Of a stretch of 64,000 bases of DNA, positions 16,689-28,423 are shown one piece after another (positions within the stretch are counted from its first letter, which is position 1; every line of letters begins with the position of its first letter). The stretch is from positions 62,001 through 126,000 of the forward strand of contig JADJOA010000006.1 in the NCBI GenBank assembly GCA_016714005.1, read 5' to 3'. A model generated the notes under the pieces. That model had not been told where the DNA came from. It did no database searches and was given only the letters and a program-made list of their open reading frames with translations. This stretch comes from Bacteroidota bacterium (GTDB lineage: Bacteria > Bacteroidota > Bacteroidia > AKYH767-A > OLB10). A program made the translations under genes and the position numbers.

Positions 16689-19600
16689 TTACTGTAAGGT
16701 AACTTTTACCTGTTTGTTTAAGTTATCACTTTTTACATTAAGTATATAAATACCTTTTGCAAAATTACTGACATCCAATTGCAATGAATTATTTCCACGA
16801 ATAGATTTGATATTCTGCAAAGCCATTTGTTTACCTGTTATATCAGCAATTGAGATTGTAACAATTTCTTCAGCCGCAACCATCAATTCAATATTAATTT
16901 TATCGATAGCGGGGTTGGGATAAACGATTAAATCATTTTCAAACTGTAACCCTACATCAGCTAATTCGCGACAACCAACGTTAGCGGTATAGGTTCGAGT
17001 TCCGCTACCACATCCATTAATTGCCGTAAGTAATATTGTAGCGTTACCTGAGTTCCAGTCAACCACTAAGTTATTGGTGCCTTGCCCGTTTATGATGGTA
17101 GCGGCTGAAGAAGGAATGATACTCCATACAAGATTATAAATCCCTGTAACATTACCTAAATTTCCAGTTAGGCTAATGCCTGCATCGTTGCTGCACCATA
17201 TAGAAGGGTTGGCTGTAATAATTCCTGGAGTATTTGGAGCACCTTTAACAGTAATGGTGCGCGGCAAACTAACTCCGCAACTGTTTTGAGATCTTACCGA
17301 CAATGGGGCTGTGGTTAACCCTACAGAAGGGAAAGTAACCGTAATACTGTTTGAGGAAGAGGATCCGGTTGCGCCCGAAGGCAATGTCCATACGTAACCT
17401 GTAGCACCCATTACAGAAGGGCAATTGTAACTAACTATTTGTCCACAAATTCCATTTGTAATACCAGCAATTGAAGATGGTGTTGCCGGCAAAGTAACGG
17501 CTACTGCTTTACAACGTGAGGCTGTTTGAACACCACAAGCGCTTGTAGCTTTCCCCCAAACCTTGGCTCCTGTAAAGCCGGCATTAAATGCCACATTAAT
17601 ATTATTGGTGGTGGATGTACCTGTTGCATTTGCAGGCAATGTCCATTGATAACTTACCGCACCAGCTACGGCAGGAACGCTGAATGTATGTGTAGTACCA
17701 GGGCAAATAGATGCAGGTCCGGTTATTACGCCTAATGCAAGTGTTGATGAACTAACTGTAAGCACACGCGGAGCACTTACAAAGCAGGCCACATTAGCCG
17801 TAACACTTATAGTACCAGTGGTAAACACGGCAGGCATTTGAATATTAACAGAAATAGCCGCAGTGGTAAGCGTATTACCGCCACCATTAATGCTTGAACC
17901 TGCAGGAGCTGCCCATGTATAAGATTCCGCACCACCTACAGAAGATGCCGTATAGACATAAGACTGACCTGCACAAACAATATTACTTCCTGTGATAGCT
18001 GATGGTGTACCTACACTTCTCCTGATAGAAACCGAGCGGTATAACGAACTGCCACAGGCATTAGTAGCCGTAACACGAATGTTATATGTACTGTTGTTGG
18101 TAGTGGCTATGTCAATTATCTGCATATTGGTAGTTGATACAGGATTAAATGTTATGCCATTGCTGCCTGGTGCGTTTGCCCATGTGTAACTGGTAACATT
18201 GGCATCGTTGGTTACAGAAAGTGTTAAACCATTTAACGGTGGGCATACACTTAACGGAGCACCACTAACAACCGATGGTTGAACTGGCAATGTGGCGCGA
18301 ATTACTACCATTTTACTATCACTGTAATTGCACCCAGGTCCGTTGTTGACATTCAAAGTTAATATTACGCTTCCTGTAATTTTATCGTTAACACCAGGCG
18401 TATAAACCGGATTGAGAATGGATGTGTTGTTAAAAATACCATCACCGGTTGATGTCCATGTTGCTGTAATATAACTGCCTGAAACAGTGGCATTGAGGTA
18501 GGCAGCGTTGGGAGAACATATCTCATCATCATTACCGACATTTACCGTTAAAGTGTTATAAAAAACCATTTGCTGACAGGTTTTAATGTTTCCATAAATA
18601 TCAACCACTGTCCAGGTTACAACATTGAAACCGGGACTTAATACAGCTGGTGCATCGTTATAAACAGTATCTACTCCGCAGTTATCACTAACAACAGGTG
18701 TGCCCAGCGATGCATTTGGGTTGCACGTTGTAACGGGTGCGGGGCATGTTATATTTGGCAATATACTATCGGTAATGGTAACCGTAAACGAACACGTTTG
18801 TGAGTTGCCATGCGAATCGGTTGCTGTGTATGTTACCGTAGTTACACCCACAGGAAATTGTGAAGGACTGATGTGTGTGGAAGTAAATGATTGTATGCCG
18901 CAGTTATCGGTTGCAGTTGGCGCAGTCCAGAATATATTGCGTGTGCAACTTGCAGCGCTTGTGCTTCTTGAAATATTGGCAGGGCAGTTATTGATAACTG
19001 GTAATTGCGTATCGTTAACCGTAACCGTAAACGAACACGTTTGCACATTGCCATGAATATCGATAGCGGTGTATATAACTGTTGATGTGCCTACAGGGAA
19101 TGTAGCTCCGCTGTTGTTGGTAGATGTAAATGTTTGTATGCCGCAGTTGTCGGTAGCTGTTGGTGCTGTCCATGTTACTACGGCATTACATAATCCTGCA
19201 TCATTATTTATATTAATGTTTGTTGGGCAGTTGCTGATAATGGGTAATTCGTTATCAGTTACAACTACATTAAAAGAGCACGTTTCCACATTGCCATGTA
19301 TATCGGTAGCGCTATAGGTAACTGTAGTTGTTCCAACTGGGAAGGTTGCTCCGCTTGTGTGTGTAGGTACAAATGTTTGTATTGAGCAGTTATCATTGGC
19401 TGTTGGTGCTGTCCATGTTACTACGGCATTACATAATCCTGAATCATTATTTATATTGATGTTTGTTGGGCAGTTGCTGATAATGGGTAATTCGTTATCA
19501 GTTACAACTACATTAAAAGAGCACGTTTGCACATTGCCATATAAATCAGTAGCGGTGTAAGTAACTGTTGTTGTGCCTACTGGAAAGGCATCGCCACTGT

Positions 19601-22600
19601 TGTGCGTAGATGTAAATGTTTGTAAGGCGCAATTGTCTTGCGCTGTGGGCGCTGTCCATGTGGCAACGGCAGTGCAAAGTGTTGCATCGTTAAATACAGA
19701 TATGTTTGTTGGGCAATTACTGATTACGGGCAACTCATTATCGGTTACTGTAACGGTAAAAGAACAGGTTTGCATATTGCCATGTATATCGGTAGCAGTA
19801 TAAGTAACGGTAGTAGTGCCAACAGGAAACGCATCTCCACTGTTGTGCGAGGATGTAAATGTTTGAATCGCACAATTGTCGGTTGCTGTTGGGGCAGTCC
19901 ATGTGGCAACTGCAGTGCATAATCCGGCATCAATATTTAAAGAAATATTTGCGGGGCAGTTGCTGATTACGGGCAACTCATTATCGGTAACGGTTACTGT
20001 AAACGAACACGTTTGCACATTGCCATGTATATCGGTAGCGGTGTAAGTAACTGTTGATGTACCTACAGGGAATGTAGCTCCGCTGTTGTGTGTAGATGTA
20101 AATGTTTGTAGGCCGCAATTGTCGGTAGCTGTTGGTGCTGTCCATGTTACTACGGCATTACATAATCCTGCATCATTATTTATATTAATGTTTGTTGGGC
20201 AGTTGCTTATTACGGGTAATTCGTTATCGGTAACCACTACATTAAACGAGCAGGTTTGCACGTTGCCATGTATATCGGTAGCGGTGTATGTTACGGTTGT
20301 GGTTCCTACAGGGAAGGTTGCTCCGCTGTTGTGGGTTGATGTAAATGTTTGTAGACTGCAATTGTCAGCAGCAGTTGGTGTTGTCCATGTTACAACGGCT
20401 GAGCATAGTGTTGCATCGTTATTTACATTGATGTTTGCAGGGCAGTTGCTGATTACGGGCAACTCATTATCGGTTACTGTTATGGCAAACGAACAGGTTT
20501 GTACATTTCCGTTTACATCAGTAGCAGTGTAAATACCTGTTGTTGTTCCTACAGGGAATGATGCTCCGCTGTTATGGGTTGATGTAAATGTTTGTATGGC
20601 ACAATTATCAACAGCAGTTGGTGCTATCCAAGTTACAACGGCTGAGCATAATCCGGCATCGTTAAAAACAGAAATGTTTGTTGGGCAATTGCTGATTACG
20701 GGCAACTCATTATCGGTTACTGTAACGGTAAAAGAACAGGTTTGCACATTGCCATGTATATCGGTAGCAGTATAAGTAACGGTAGTAGTGCCAACAGGAA
20801 ATGCATCGCCACCGTTGTGTGAGGATGTAAATGTTTGAATCGCACAATTGTCGGTTGCTGTTGGGGCAGTCCATGTGGCAACTGCAGTGCATAATCCGGC
20901 ATCAATATTTAAAGAAATATTTGCGGGGCAGTTGCTGATAACGGGCAACTCATTATCACTAATTATTACATCAAATGTGCAAGTAACCGAATCGCAGTAG
21001 TTAACTGCACTAACGGTAACAGTAGTGGTGCCAACGGGAAAAGCGCTGCCCGATGGATGCGAGTAATAAATAACCGGAGCAGGTACACCGGTAGCCGTTG
21101 CAACAGAATAAGTGGTTACTGCAGTGCATAATCCGGCATCGTTATTTTGTGTTACGTTGCCGGGGCAGAAAGTAATTACCGGAGGTTCGTAAACCGTTGC
21201 AACGGTGGTAACAGGCGTAGCAACACAACTTAACACATCAGTAATGGTTACGGTGTAGGTGCCTGTCTGCAGTGCATCGGTAGGGTTGCTAATGGATAAG
21301 GGGCCTGCTGTGGATGAAAAGCCATTGGGGCGCTCCACTGATAAGAGTGCGCACCGTAGGTATTATCTGTAGTGGTAAAATCTAAACTTTCTGGTGGTGA
21401 GCATACAATGCTGTTGCTGGTTACGGTAGCCCAGTTGGGGTCGTAGGTAAACTCATCGGCACCTATAGATGGCGTTGTTGCATGGCGTGTTTGCCCGTCA
21501 ATATCGGTAGTAATGCCTGCCACATTGGTGCCTTCGTTATCTAAATTGCAGTTGGTGGTAATAGCCATGTGCAAATCGTTGGTGGCGTTTACAAAGCGTA
21601 CATCGGTGTTTTTGCTGTTGGCATCGCCACTGAGGGCTTGCCACAGTGTAAAAGTTTTATTGGTGGCAAGTGGCCAAGCACCTGTTGTTGCGGGGTTGGT
21701 GGAGTATATGTTGTTGTAATTGCTGCTATACGTCCAGCCGCTGCCGGTACCGGTGCCGTTTTCGTTAACCATTGCATAGTTAAGCGTGCCACCTGTGCGG
21801 TTGTTATGGAAAATATTGTTGCGCAGGTTGTAATTGCCTAGGGTGGTTTTCCAAAATGCTGCTGAGCGTGCATTGCCTGCAGATGAACCGCCAATAGTAA
21901 TGGTATTGAAGTTGGCAGTGTAGGTACTTGAGCCTATACAATGCAAGCCCTACAAACGCACGGCATTGGTATTGGTACCGTTGTTTATGCTTATCATATT
22001 GTTGTTGGCGGTTAGTGTGGTGTTGCTAAAAAACCTGATGCCTGAAATAAATGGTTGTGTTGCTGTGCCTGTGGTGGAGTTGGTGAGGTTGTAAATTTTA
22101 TTGCCGGTAAGTGTGGCATTACCGCCTTCCATGGCAATGCCCAATACACCCACATTGGTAACAGCGGTTGAAGTTGCATTGAGTCCGTCAATGATATTGT
22201 TGTTTACCTGCCCGTTGCTGCCAATTGCATAGTATGTTATACCGGCTAAGGGTAAAGAAAATCCGCCTGCAATACCATTTGCATCGCCCAATACGCGTGT
22301 GGTAGCCGAACTCAGGTTTTTAATAACGTTATTACTGATGTTATGACTTGCAGCACCAACATTAATAAGTATGCCTGCATTGATTGAAGTGGCTGAGGTA
22401 TTTGTAAAGTTTACATTGGCAATGGTATCATTTATCATGGTTATTGGATAGCTGCCAATTGTTCCGGCAAAATAACAGTAGTTTTGATTGGGTGTTCCAA
22501 AAACAATATCGTTAGGCGTGTTCCATTTGCCAATGCGGTTGCCGTTAAATACAACAGCAATATTGGTTGCATTAAATCCATGAAAATTTTGGGAACCACC

Positions 22601-25294
22601 TCCTAACAACGGACGGCTTATACTTTCAATTACATTGTTGTTTACGTTTGCTGTAACACCAGCCGAACCAGAACTTAATGCAAAGCCGGAAAAAGAAGAT
22701 AACCCTGCTATGTTAATTTGGCTTACCGTATTACCGTTAATTGTAACTGTGCCAACTGAAGAGTTGTTGGAAACAAAAAACATACGATGATTGCCTGTGT
22801 TTATAGTGCTTTGAAAACGAAGATTACTGATAAGGTTGTTGTTAATTTGCAGATTGCAATTTGGAGCACTTCCTACAGAAGCTGTAATCCCTACAAATAC
22901 TGCATTTTCAGTGCTTAAAAAGTCAATGGCGTTAGGTAGAGAGGCATCGCCCATAATGTTGTTATCAATTTGTAAGTTACCGTAAACGGTAGCATTAACA
23001 AAAGAGACTGATGTGCCAACGGGGCGTATATTTTTAATAACATTTCCATTTATTTTAGTGGTACTTGTTGTATTAGTTATTGTTAAACCAATTGCTGTAA
23101 TAACCGGCATTCGTGTACCAGCGGCAAATGGCAAACTTCCTCCAAAATAATTATTTTCAATTTCGGCATAACCTGGGTTAGCATTAAGTTGTAAGTTTAT
23201 GCCGGTATCCAAATTCACATTGGTGGCTGAAATAAAAAAGTGGTTTCCTTTTAGTTCCCAAAAACCGCTTATAAAATCAATAATACGAACAGGATAATAT
23301 AGGTTCTCAACATAGTTGTTAAGTATTTTACAGTCAGAAATTGATGAAGGTCCCGTTTGAATTACTTCTATACCACGCGCCAGTGTTTGAGTTGTGCTTT
23401 CTCTTGTAAGATAGCAGTATTGAATTGTGGCACTGTCAGCACCAGTCAATATACCTGATGCTGCATTTATAATCACCCCATAAGTTGCTTCAATTTTTAT
23501 ACCGGTTAATGTATTCGACACTTCATCTCTGTCAAAAACAAAACCACGCCCTCCGCTTGATGTGTTGTAAATTCTTATGGCCTGTGTGCCTAACGTGTTT
23601 TGCCGGGTTCCGTTTATGGTAACGTGTTTACATCCTTTCAACCAAAACAGTCCGCCAGTAATAATATCGTTGGTGGATGCAGCATCAAATAAATGGGTAC
23701 CTGTAAAATCTTCCCTTACTCTTATTTCAAGCTGCGAAGCTGAGTTTCCCTGATGGCTTAATACCAATGGATAGGTTTCGGCAGCATCGGTATAGTTATT
23801 TTGAATTTCAAGAACAGTGTTGCCGCTTATACCGTTTTCGCTTATAAAGTTTAGTGCAGCTGTTAATGTTGGAAACGGACTTGAACCATTGATGTATGCC
23901 GGACCCGATGGAGGCGAATAGCTAGCCGATGGACCAACGCAATATATTCCTGATGCCAAAGGAGCCGGTGTGTTTGTTGCCGAACTTATGAAAAGACCAT
24001 CGGAGCTTTTAACATCGGTAAGTTGCACTGGTGTTAGCGGAAACAGTGATTGTAAATTTGATCCAACCAAATTACCACCCCTGCTTACATATGATAAAAG
24101 CGCATTGTTGGTAGATACTGCAATGCGGCTATTTGGCGTATAAACAGGCGAACCTGATGCCGGCAGCAGTGTTATTGAGTTTAAGTTTGCCAGTGTACCG
24201 CTACCAATAGCCTTTAGCACCCAATACCTGTTTATTAACGACCCTGTAAGTGTTGTACCATCTACAGTTCCGGCAGGGGTGCCATTAAAAGCCTCAACCT
24301 CCATAGTTAAACTGCCGCCTGTTACGAAATGGAACATGCTGATTGGCATATACCCCGAGGTAGTGCCTACATGCTGTATTGTTCCAGTTGATGTGTACCT
24401 TACTTTTCCTTGTATGTATGACGAATCGGAAGCTCCGGTTACAGGACTTGATGGAAAAACAAAAAATGAACCCGTTACTAAATTTCCTTTACTAAAACTG
24501 AGGTTTGTTAACGATAAATTATTGGTAAGTGAAACATGATTGGCAGGTTTATTAATGGTTAATCCCAGTAATGAAATGATAGATGATGGAAGAAAACATC
24601 CGGCAGCCGAACCTCTGAAATTAACAATACAACTGGCTCCTGAAGTTTCTAATCTGCTGGCTGTTCCGGCAATTGGCCCACCATCAAGATACAAATTACC
24701 TGTAAACCTCATTTTGCCTGTACTTGTAAAATTGAGGGTACCGTATATGTATAATGTAGAACCAAAAGTTACAAACAACCCTGCACTAGTGTTGCTAATG
24801 GTTAGGTTGTTTACTTCAAGTGTGTTTAAATTTGCTGTTTGTGCAACAGATCCGTTAAACTCGTAGTTAGCAGTTGTGTTGGGTGTAAAGCCAGCTGTAT
24901 TTCGGACCGAACCTATTGCACTATATACACCACCTGCACTGGCTGTTATAAATGTAGATCCATTGGCTATTGAAAAAGTTCCCGTTCCGTTAACAAAGTT
25001 GGTGGCATTAAAAATAATAGAAGCACCGCTTGATATTAAAAATGTTTTGCCAGTGGTAATGGTAACGTTAGCATCTACGGTTACAGTATGCGTAGCCATA
25101 ATGGTAATGCTGCCAGCGCCTGTGGGTGCTGTGGCGGCAGGCCCCCAGCCTGCATTATATGTTTCCCAAATAAGCGGATCGCTAAGATTGCCGCTGTTAA
25201 TGGAGCGGTAGTCGCCATTGGTTTGGGCTTTGGTTTGCAGTACTAACAGAAATACGGCTATTAGTGCAAGAATGTAGGTGATTGTTTTTTTCAT
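16689..25294 (-). CDS. Giant T9SS surface protein: beta-helix, eleven HYR modules, Ig-like domains, sorting domain
   Basis: Rebuilt length is about 2868 residues. Order: signal peptide (MKKTITYILALIAVFLLVLQ); an N-terminal beta-rich region and a right-handed parallel beta-helix (NNNxI/GNxI repeats, about residues 500-1200); eleven HYR modules, of which nine (18771-20957) are exactly 81 residues each with DNELPVISNCP starts and an FPVGTTTVTYTATD core; PKD/Ig-like domains (YTWAAPAGS, YQWTLPANA, YVWTLPSGA); and a type A sorting domain (IVYPNPAIDKINIEL, FAKGIYILNV). Two breaks: a TAG at 21950-21952 after NAVRL, in the same frame, and one base lost in the C run near 21329 (YQWSAP to NGFSS). It is likely a secreted adhesin or cell-surface filament. 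Neighbouring regulators and shared palindromes suggest controlled expression. Confidence 0.88.
18771..20957 (-). repeat. Nine tandem 243-bp HYR-coding repeats with four-unit superstructure
   Basis: Units start (minus strand) at 20957, 20714, 20471, 20228, 19985, 19742, 19499, 19256 and 19013, with no indel. Unit 1 resembles unit 5, 2 resembles 6, 3 resembles 7 and 4 resembles 8, so the array looks built by duplication of a 972-bp block. Units 1 and 5 differ at about seven of 243 bases by my count. Confidence 0.9.
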
Positions 25295-25359
25295 GTGATT
25301 TGATTCGATAGATAATTGTTGATGAGTGTAAACATCTTAGGTTTCATTTATTTTATCAA

Positions 25360-25397
25360 TACCGCAAATGAGGTATTTTGTATTACCAAATGTGGTA
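25360..25397. promoter_or_regulatory. Two near-palindromic operator-like sites upstream of the giant gene
   Basis: TACCGCAAATGAGGTA (25360-25375) and TACCAAATGTGGTA (25384-25397) stand 24 bp apart, 66-103 bp upstream of the giant gene start. The first is almost identical over 21 bases to the site at 25753-25773. Binding protein unknown. Confidence 0.55.
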
Positions 25398-25493
25398 GTA
25401 TGATTAGCGGTTAATGGCTAGTGGTTAACGAATAATGAACTTAAGAAATAAAAAAAACTTTTGAACTTATAAACTCATTAGCTTATAAACTCT

Positions 25494-25697
25494 TCAAACA
25501 ATCCACCCATTACGTAGTGCAATACGCACCAGCAGTATGGCTTTTTTAACGTCTGCTTTTTTTAGTATGTTTTTATGATGGGTGCGCACGGTGGAGGTGC
25601 TAATGCCAAGCAGCTTTGCTATTTGGGCATTGCTGTGTCCGTTGCAAATAAGTTTTACTATTTCAAGTTCGCGCTGGCTCAGTTGGTTGTCGCTCAT
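25494..25697 (-). CDS. Single-domain LuxR/NarL-type HTH regulator
   Basis: A short protein that is almost only a GerE/LuxR helix-turn-helix: LSQRELEIVKLICNGHSNAQI, then AKLLGISTSTVRTHHKNILKK and a final helix. I chose ATG 25697 (MSDNQLSQRELE, 67 residues), because a -7 box TAGGTTTG lies at 25722-25729 on the minus strand; a TTG at 25724 would start inside that box. No receiver domain is encoded upstream in any frame, so it is not a split response regulator. It sits between the giant surface gene and the divergent kinase and is a natural candidate for binding the near-palindromes on both sides. Confidence 0.8.
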   Translation of the reverse strand: MSDNQLSQRELEIVKLICNGHSNAQIAKLLGISTSTVRTHHKNILKKADVKKAILLVRIALRNGWIV

Positions 25698-25721
25698 ACA
25701 TGGCTTGTGTTTGTTTTTTCG

Positions 25722-25729
25722 CAAACCTA
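25722..25729 (-). promoter_or_regulatory. -7 box for the LuxR-type HTH gene
   Basis: TAGGTTTG on the minus strand matches TAnnTTTG; the implied leader to ATG 25697 is about 15 bases. The near-palindrome at 25753-25773 lies 24-44 bp further upstream. Confidence 0.45.
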
Positions 25730-25752
25730 TGGCTGCCTGTAGTTATTTAACA

Positions 25753-25773
25753 TACTGCAAATGCGGTATTTTG
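25753..25773. promoter_or_regulatory. Near-palindrome in the HTH / histidine kinase divergent promoter
   Basis: Core TACTGCAAATGCGGTA (25753-25768) continues into TATTTTG, which resembles the -7 box of the plus-strand kinase gene. It differs from the site at 25360 at two of 21 positions. Confidence 0.55.
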
Positions 25774-25796
25774 AATTTATGTTTAAACTTGGGGCT

Positions 25797-27967
25797 GTGA
25801 AAAATGTAAAATCGTTATTAATAATAACAGTAATTACCACTTGTATATGTATACACGTACCATTGCATGCGCAGCAACATACTCTTGCCGATAGTGCATT
25901 GGTAAAAGATGCAATTGCGGAGGCAATAAAACTATCGCGTAGCAATAAATTAGATTCGGCAATAATCGTTGCAAAAAAAGCATTGGAAGTATCGCTACAA
26001 ATAAAATATCTGTCCGGCAGTTCCCGCCTTTACACCAACTTGGGTATTATGGAAAAACAACGTGGCAACTATTACACTGCACTTGCACTTGCCGATAGCG
26101 CCATATATATTTACACCTTACTAAATAACGATGCCGCCAAAGCAGGTCCTTATAACTCTAAAGGAAGCAGCCACTTTGAATTAGGCAACTACGAAAAAGC
26201 CATTAGCTTTTATTTTGAAGCGTTAAAACGATACGAAATCTTAAACCGCAAAGACGGCATACTAAGCGTATATAACAATGTGGCACTGTGCTACAATCAC
26301 TTAGGTGATTACAACAAGTCGCTTGAATATCACCAAAAATCACTTGCGATGGAACAGGAACAAAACAACCAGCAGGGCATAGCAGCCTCACTGCGTAACA
26401 TAGGCAGTGTCTATCACAACAAAAAGAATATTCCAAAGCAATAGACAACATAAGGCAATCGCTGCTTCTTGAAACAGAAAGCAAAAACGATGTGGGCCAG
26501 GGAGTGTGCTACCTAAACATAGGCCTTACCTTTACCGAAATCAATCAATACGACTCTGCAAGTGCAAACTGTAGCAAAGCATTGGAAATTTTTAACAAAC
26601 ACCAGGTGCCTGTTTACTTAGCCGAAGCGCACCTGATGAAAGCCGATATACATGCCGCTGCCAAAGAGGATTCGCTAGCTATTGTAAATTATAGTCTGGC
26701 TTCGCAAATTTTCACACAATTAAATGCATTGCAAAAAGTTAGCAAAGTAAAAGGCAAGTTATGGCAGTATTATGAAGTTCGCAACCAGCATAAGCAAGCG
26801 CTTGAAACATTTAAAGAACATAAAATAATTACTGATAGCTTGTTTAACACCAACAAAACCAAAGCCATTGCCGAAATAGAAACCAAATACAACACCGAAA
26901 AAAAAGAACAGCAAATTTTACAACTGCAAAGTGAACAAAAGCTTACCGCCACTCAACTTAACCTGCGCGCACAGCAACTTGAAAACGAGAAACTGTTAAG
27001 CAATCAAAAATCGCAGCAACTAACTTTATCGCAAAAAGATAACCAAATTAAAACACTTGCCATAACAAAACAGGAGCTTGAACTTCAAAATAAACAACGC
27101 GAAAACGAAAAAACAATACAGCAACTGTCTATTTCGCAAAAAGAATCGCAACTAAAAGATGCTAAACTGCAATCGCAATTAATAAAGCAGCGAGTAACCT
27201 ACGGAGGTGCTGCGGCTGCAATAGCAGTTGGAGGATACATATATATTCTATACCGAAAACGCAAAAAACTCAGCAACCAACTTGCACAATCATTAGTTGA
27301 ACTAAAACAAACACAACAACAACTCATACAATTAGAAAAAGAAAAAGAAGCCGAAGCTATCCGGTTACGTATTTCAAGAGATATACATGATGACATTGGT
27401 AGCAACCTTACCAAAATAGCCATGCTTGGTAATCTGGCATCAGCTCAATCAAAAAACAAAATGCCCGAAATGACTGCACAGCTTGGTAAAATATCGGACT
27501 ATGCCCGCTCTGTTAACAACAGCATGAGCGAAATTATTTGGGCAGTAAACCCCAGACAGGACACCCTCGAAAATTTGCTGGGATACATGCGCGTACATAC
27601 CGAAGAGTTTTTAAAAGACACAGGCATTACTTACAAAATAAACTTCCCACAACATACTCCTTCCGTTCAGCTCAACCCCGATTTAAAACGCAGCTTGTTT
27701 TTAGTATTAAAAGAAAGTTTAAACAATGCCGTGAAGTATGCCGAAGCAAAAAATATTGAAATTAAATTTTCTATAAGCGATAAGAATTTTGAAATGCAAA
27801 TAGCTGATGATGGAAAAGGTTTTGACGTAAAAGAAAAACTAAACACCGGCAACGGATTACAAAATATGACTGATCGTATTTCGCAATCAGGCTGTAGTTT
27901 AACCATACAATCTGATGTTGGTAAGGGATGTACTGTTTCGGTAAACGGGGTTATTCAGCACATCTAA
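25797..27967 (+). CDS. TPR sensor histidine kinase (HisKA_3 type), one frameshift
   Basis: Probable start is GTG 25797 (MKNVKSLLIITVITTCIC, a good signal peptide); ATG at 25761 or 25779 would lie in or next to the operator/-7 region. Then about six TPR repeats, a long coiled coil (residues about 340-450), a transmembrane helix (TYGGAAAAIAVGGYIYILY) and the kinase core: RISRDIHDDIGSNLTKIA (phosphorylated His), LKESLNNAVKYA (N box), DDGKGFD (G1) and GNGLQNMTDRI. The frame breaks at about 26430 in an A5 run; one added A gives HNKKEYSKAIDNIRQSLL. Corrected length is about 723 residues. This kinase class usually phosphorylates NarL/LuxR-type regulators, one of which is at 28424-29050. Confidence 0.9.
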
Positions 27968-28354
27968 ATGAAAAAGGAGCTTTGCAAAAGATGATTTATG
28001 TGCATACTGAAATACTTCATTTGCAGGAAATGGTTTTAATAAAAAACCATCGGCACCACACTGTAGCATTTTAAAAACAAAATCAGGCTGCACAAAATCA
28101 AACATGACAAGCACTTTAGTTTTGGGGTTTATTTTTTTTGATGTTTCAATAAAATCAAAAAGTTTTTGCTTGGGGTAGCGCCAATTTAACAAAACAACAT
28201 CTGTATTAAATAAATGTGCTTCCGCTTTTAAAACATAAAATGATTTAAAAGACTTTAGCAATACAAAACGTGCATCGGTTGCAAATTCTTTTTCAATTTG
28301 TTTTCTGAAATCATCATCGCTTTCCTGTAGGATAATGCGTAATGGTTTATTCAC
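27899..28354 (-). CDS. Degenerate receiver-domain protein lacking the phospho-acceptor Asp
   Basis: 151 residues with the alternating pattern of a receiver domain: PLRIILQESDDD (acidic pocket), TDVVLLNWRYP where the acceptor Asp is replaced by Asn, TKVLVMFDF, and GADGFLLKPF with the conserved Lys-Pro. There is no output domain. It starts at GTG 28354, close after a TACTTTTG box (28359-28366). Its 3' end overlaps the kinase 3' end by 69 bp on the opposite strand; a stop about 50 bases earlier in another frame is possible if an indel is present. It may act as a phosphorylation-independent adaptor; that is inference. Confidence 0.7.
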   Translation of the reverse strand: MNKPLRIILQESDDDFRKQIEKEFATDARFVLLKSFKSFYVLKAEAHLFNTDVVLLNWRYPKQKLFDFIETSKKINPKTKVLVMFDFVQPDFVFKMLQCGADGFLLKPFPANEVFQYAHKSSFAKLLFHLDVLNNPVYRNSTSLTNIRLYG

Positions 28355-28358
28355 TCTG

Positions 28359-28406
28359 CAAAAGTAGGTGGTAATAAACCAAGTAATACATACTGCATTT
28401 GCAGTA
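28359..28406 (-). promoter_or_regulatory. Promoter and perfect palindrome upstream of the degenerate receiver gene
   Basis: On the minus strand TACTTTTG (28359-28366) fits the -7 consensus. TACTGCATTTGCAGTA (28391-28406) is a perfect palindrome of two 7-base arms around TT, placed where an activator of the NarL class would sit. It matches the sites at 25360 and 25753 in its TACTGCAAATGC half. Confidence 0.55.
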
Positions 28407-28423
28407 ATTTTTGCGGCCGGCTT

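Noticed and set aside
18700..20532. Several plus-strand frames of 65-148 codons inside the HYR array
   Set aside because: They recur every 243 bp in step with the coding repeat, so they are mirror frames of the minus-strand HYR sequence.
18771..20957. Tandem repeat considered as a CRISPR or phage array
   Set aside because: Units are 243 bp, coding and contiguous, with no spacers.
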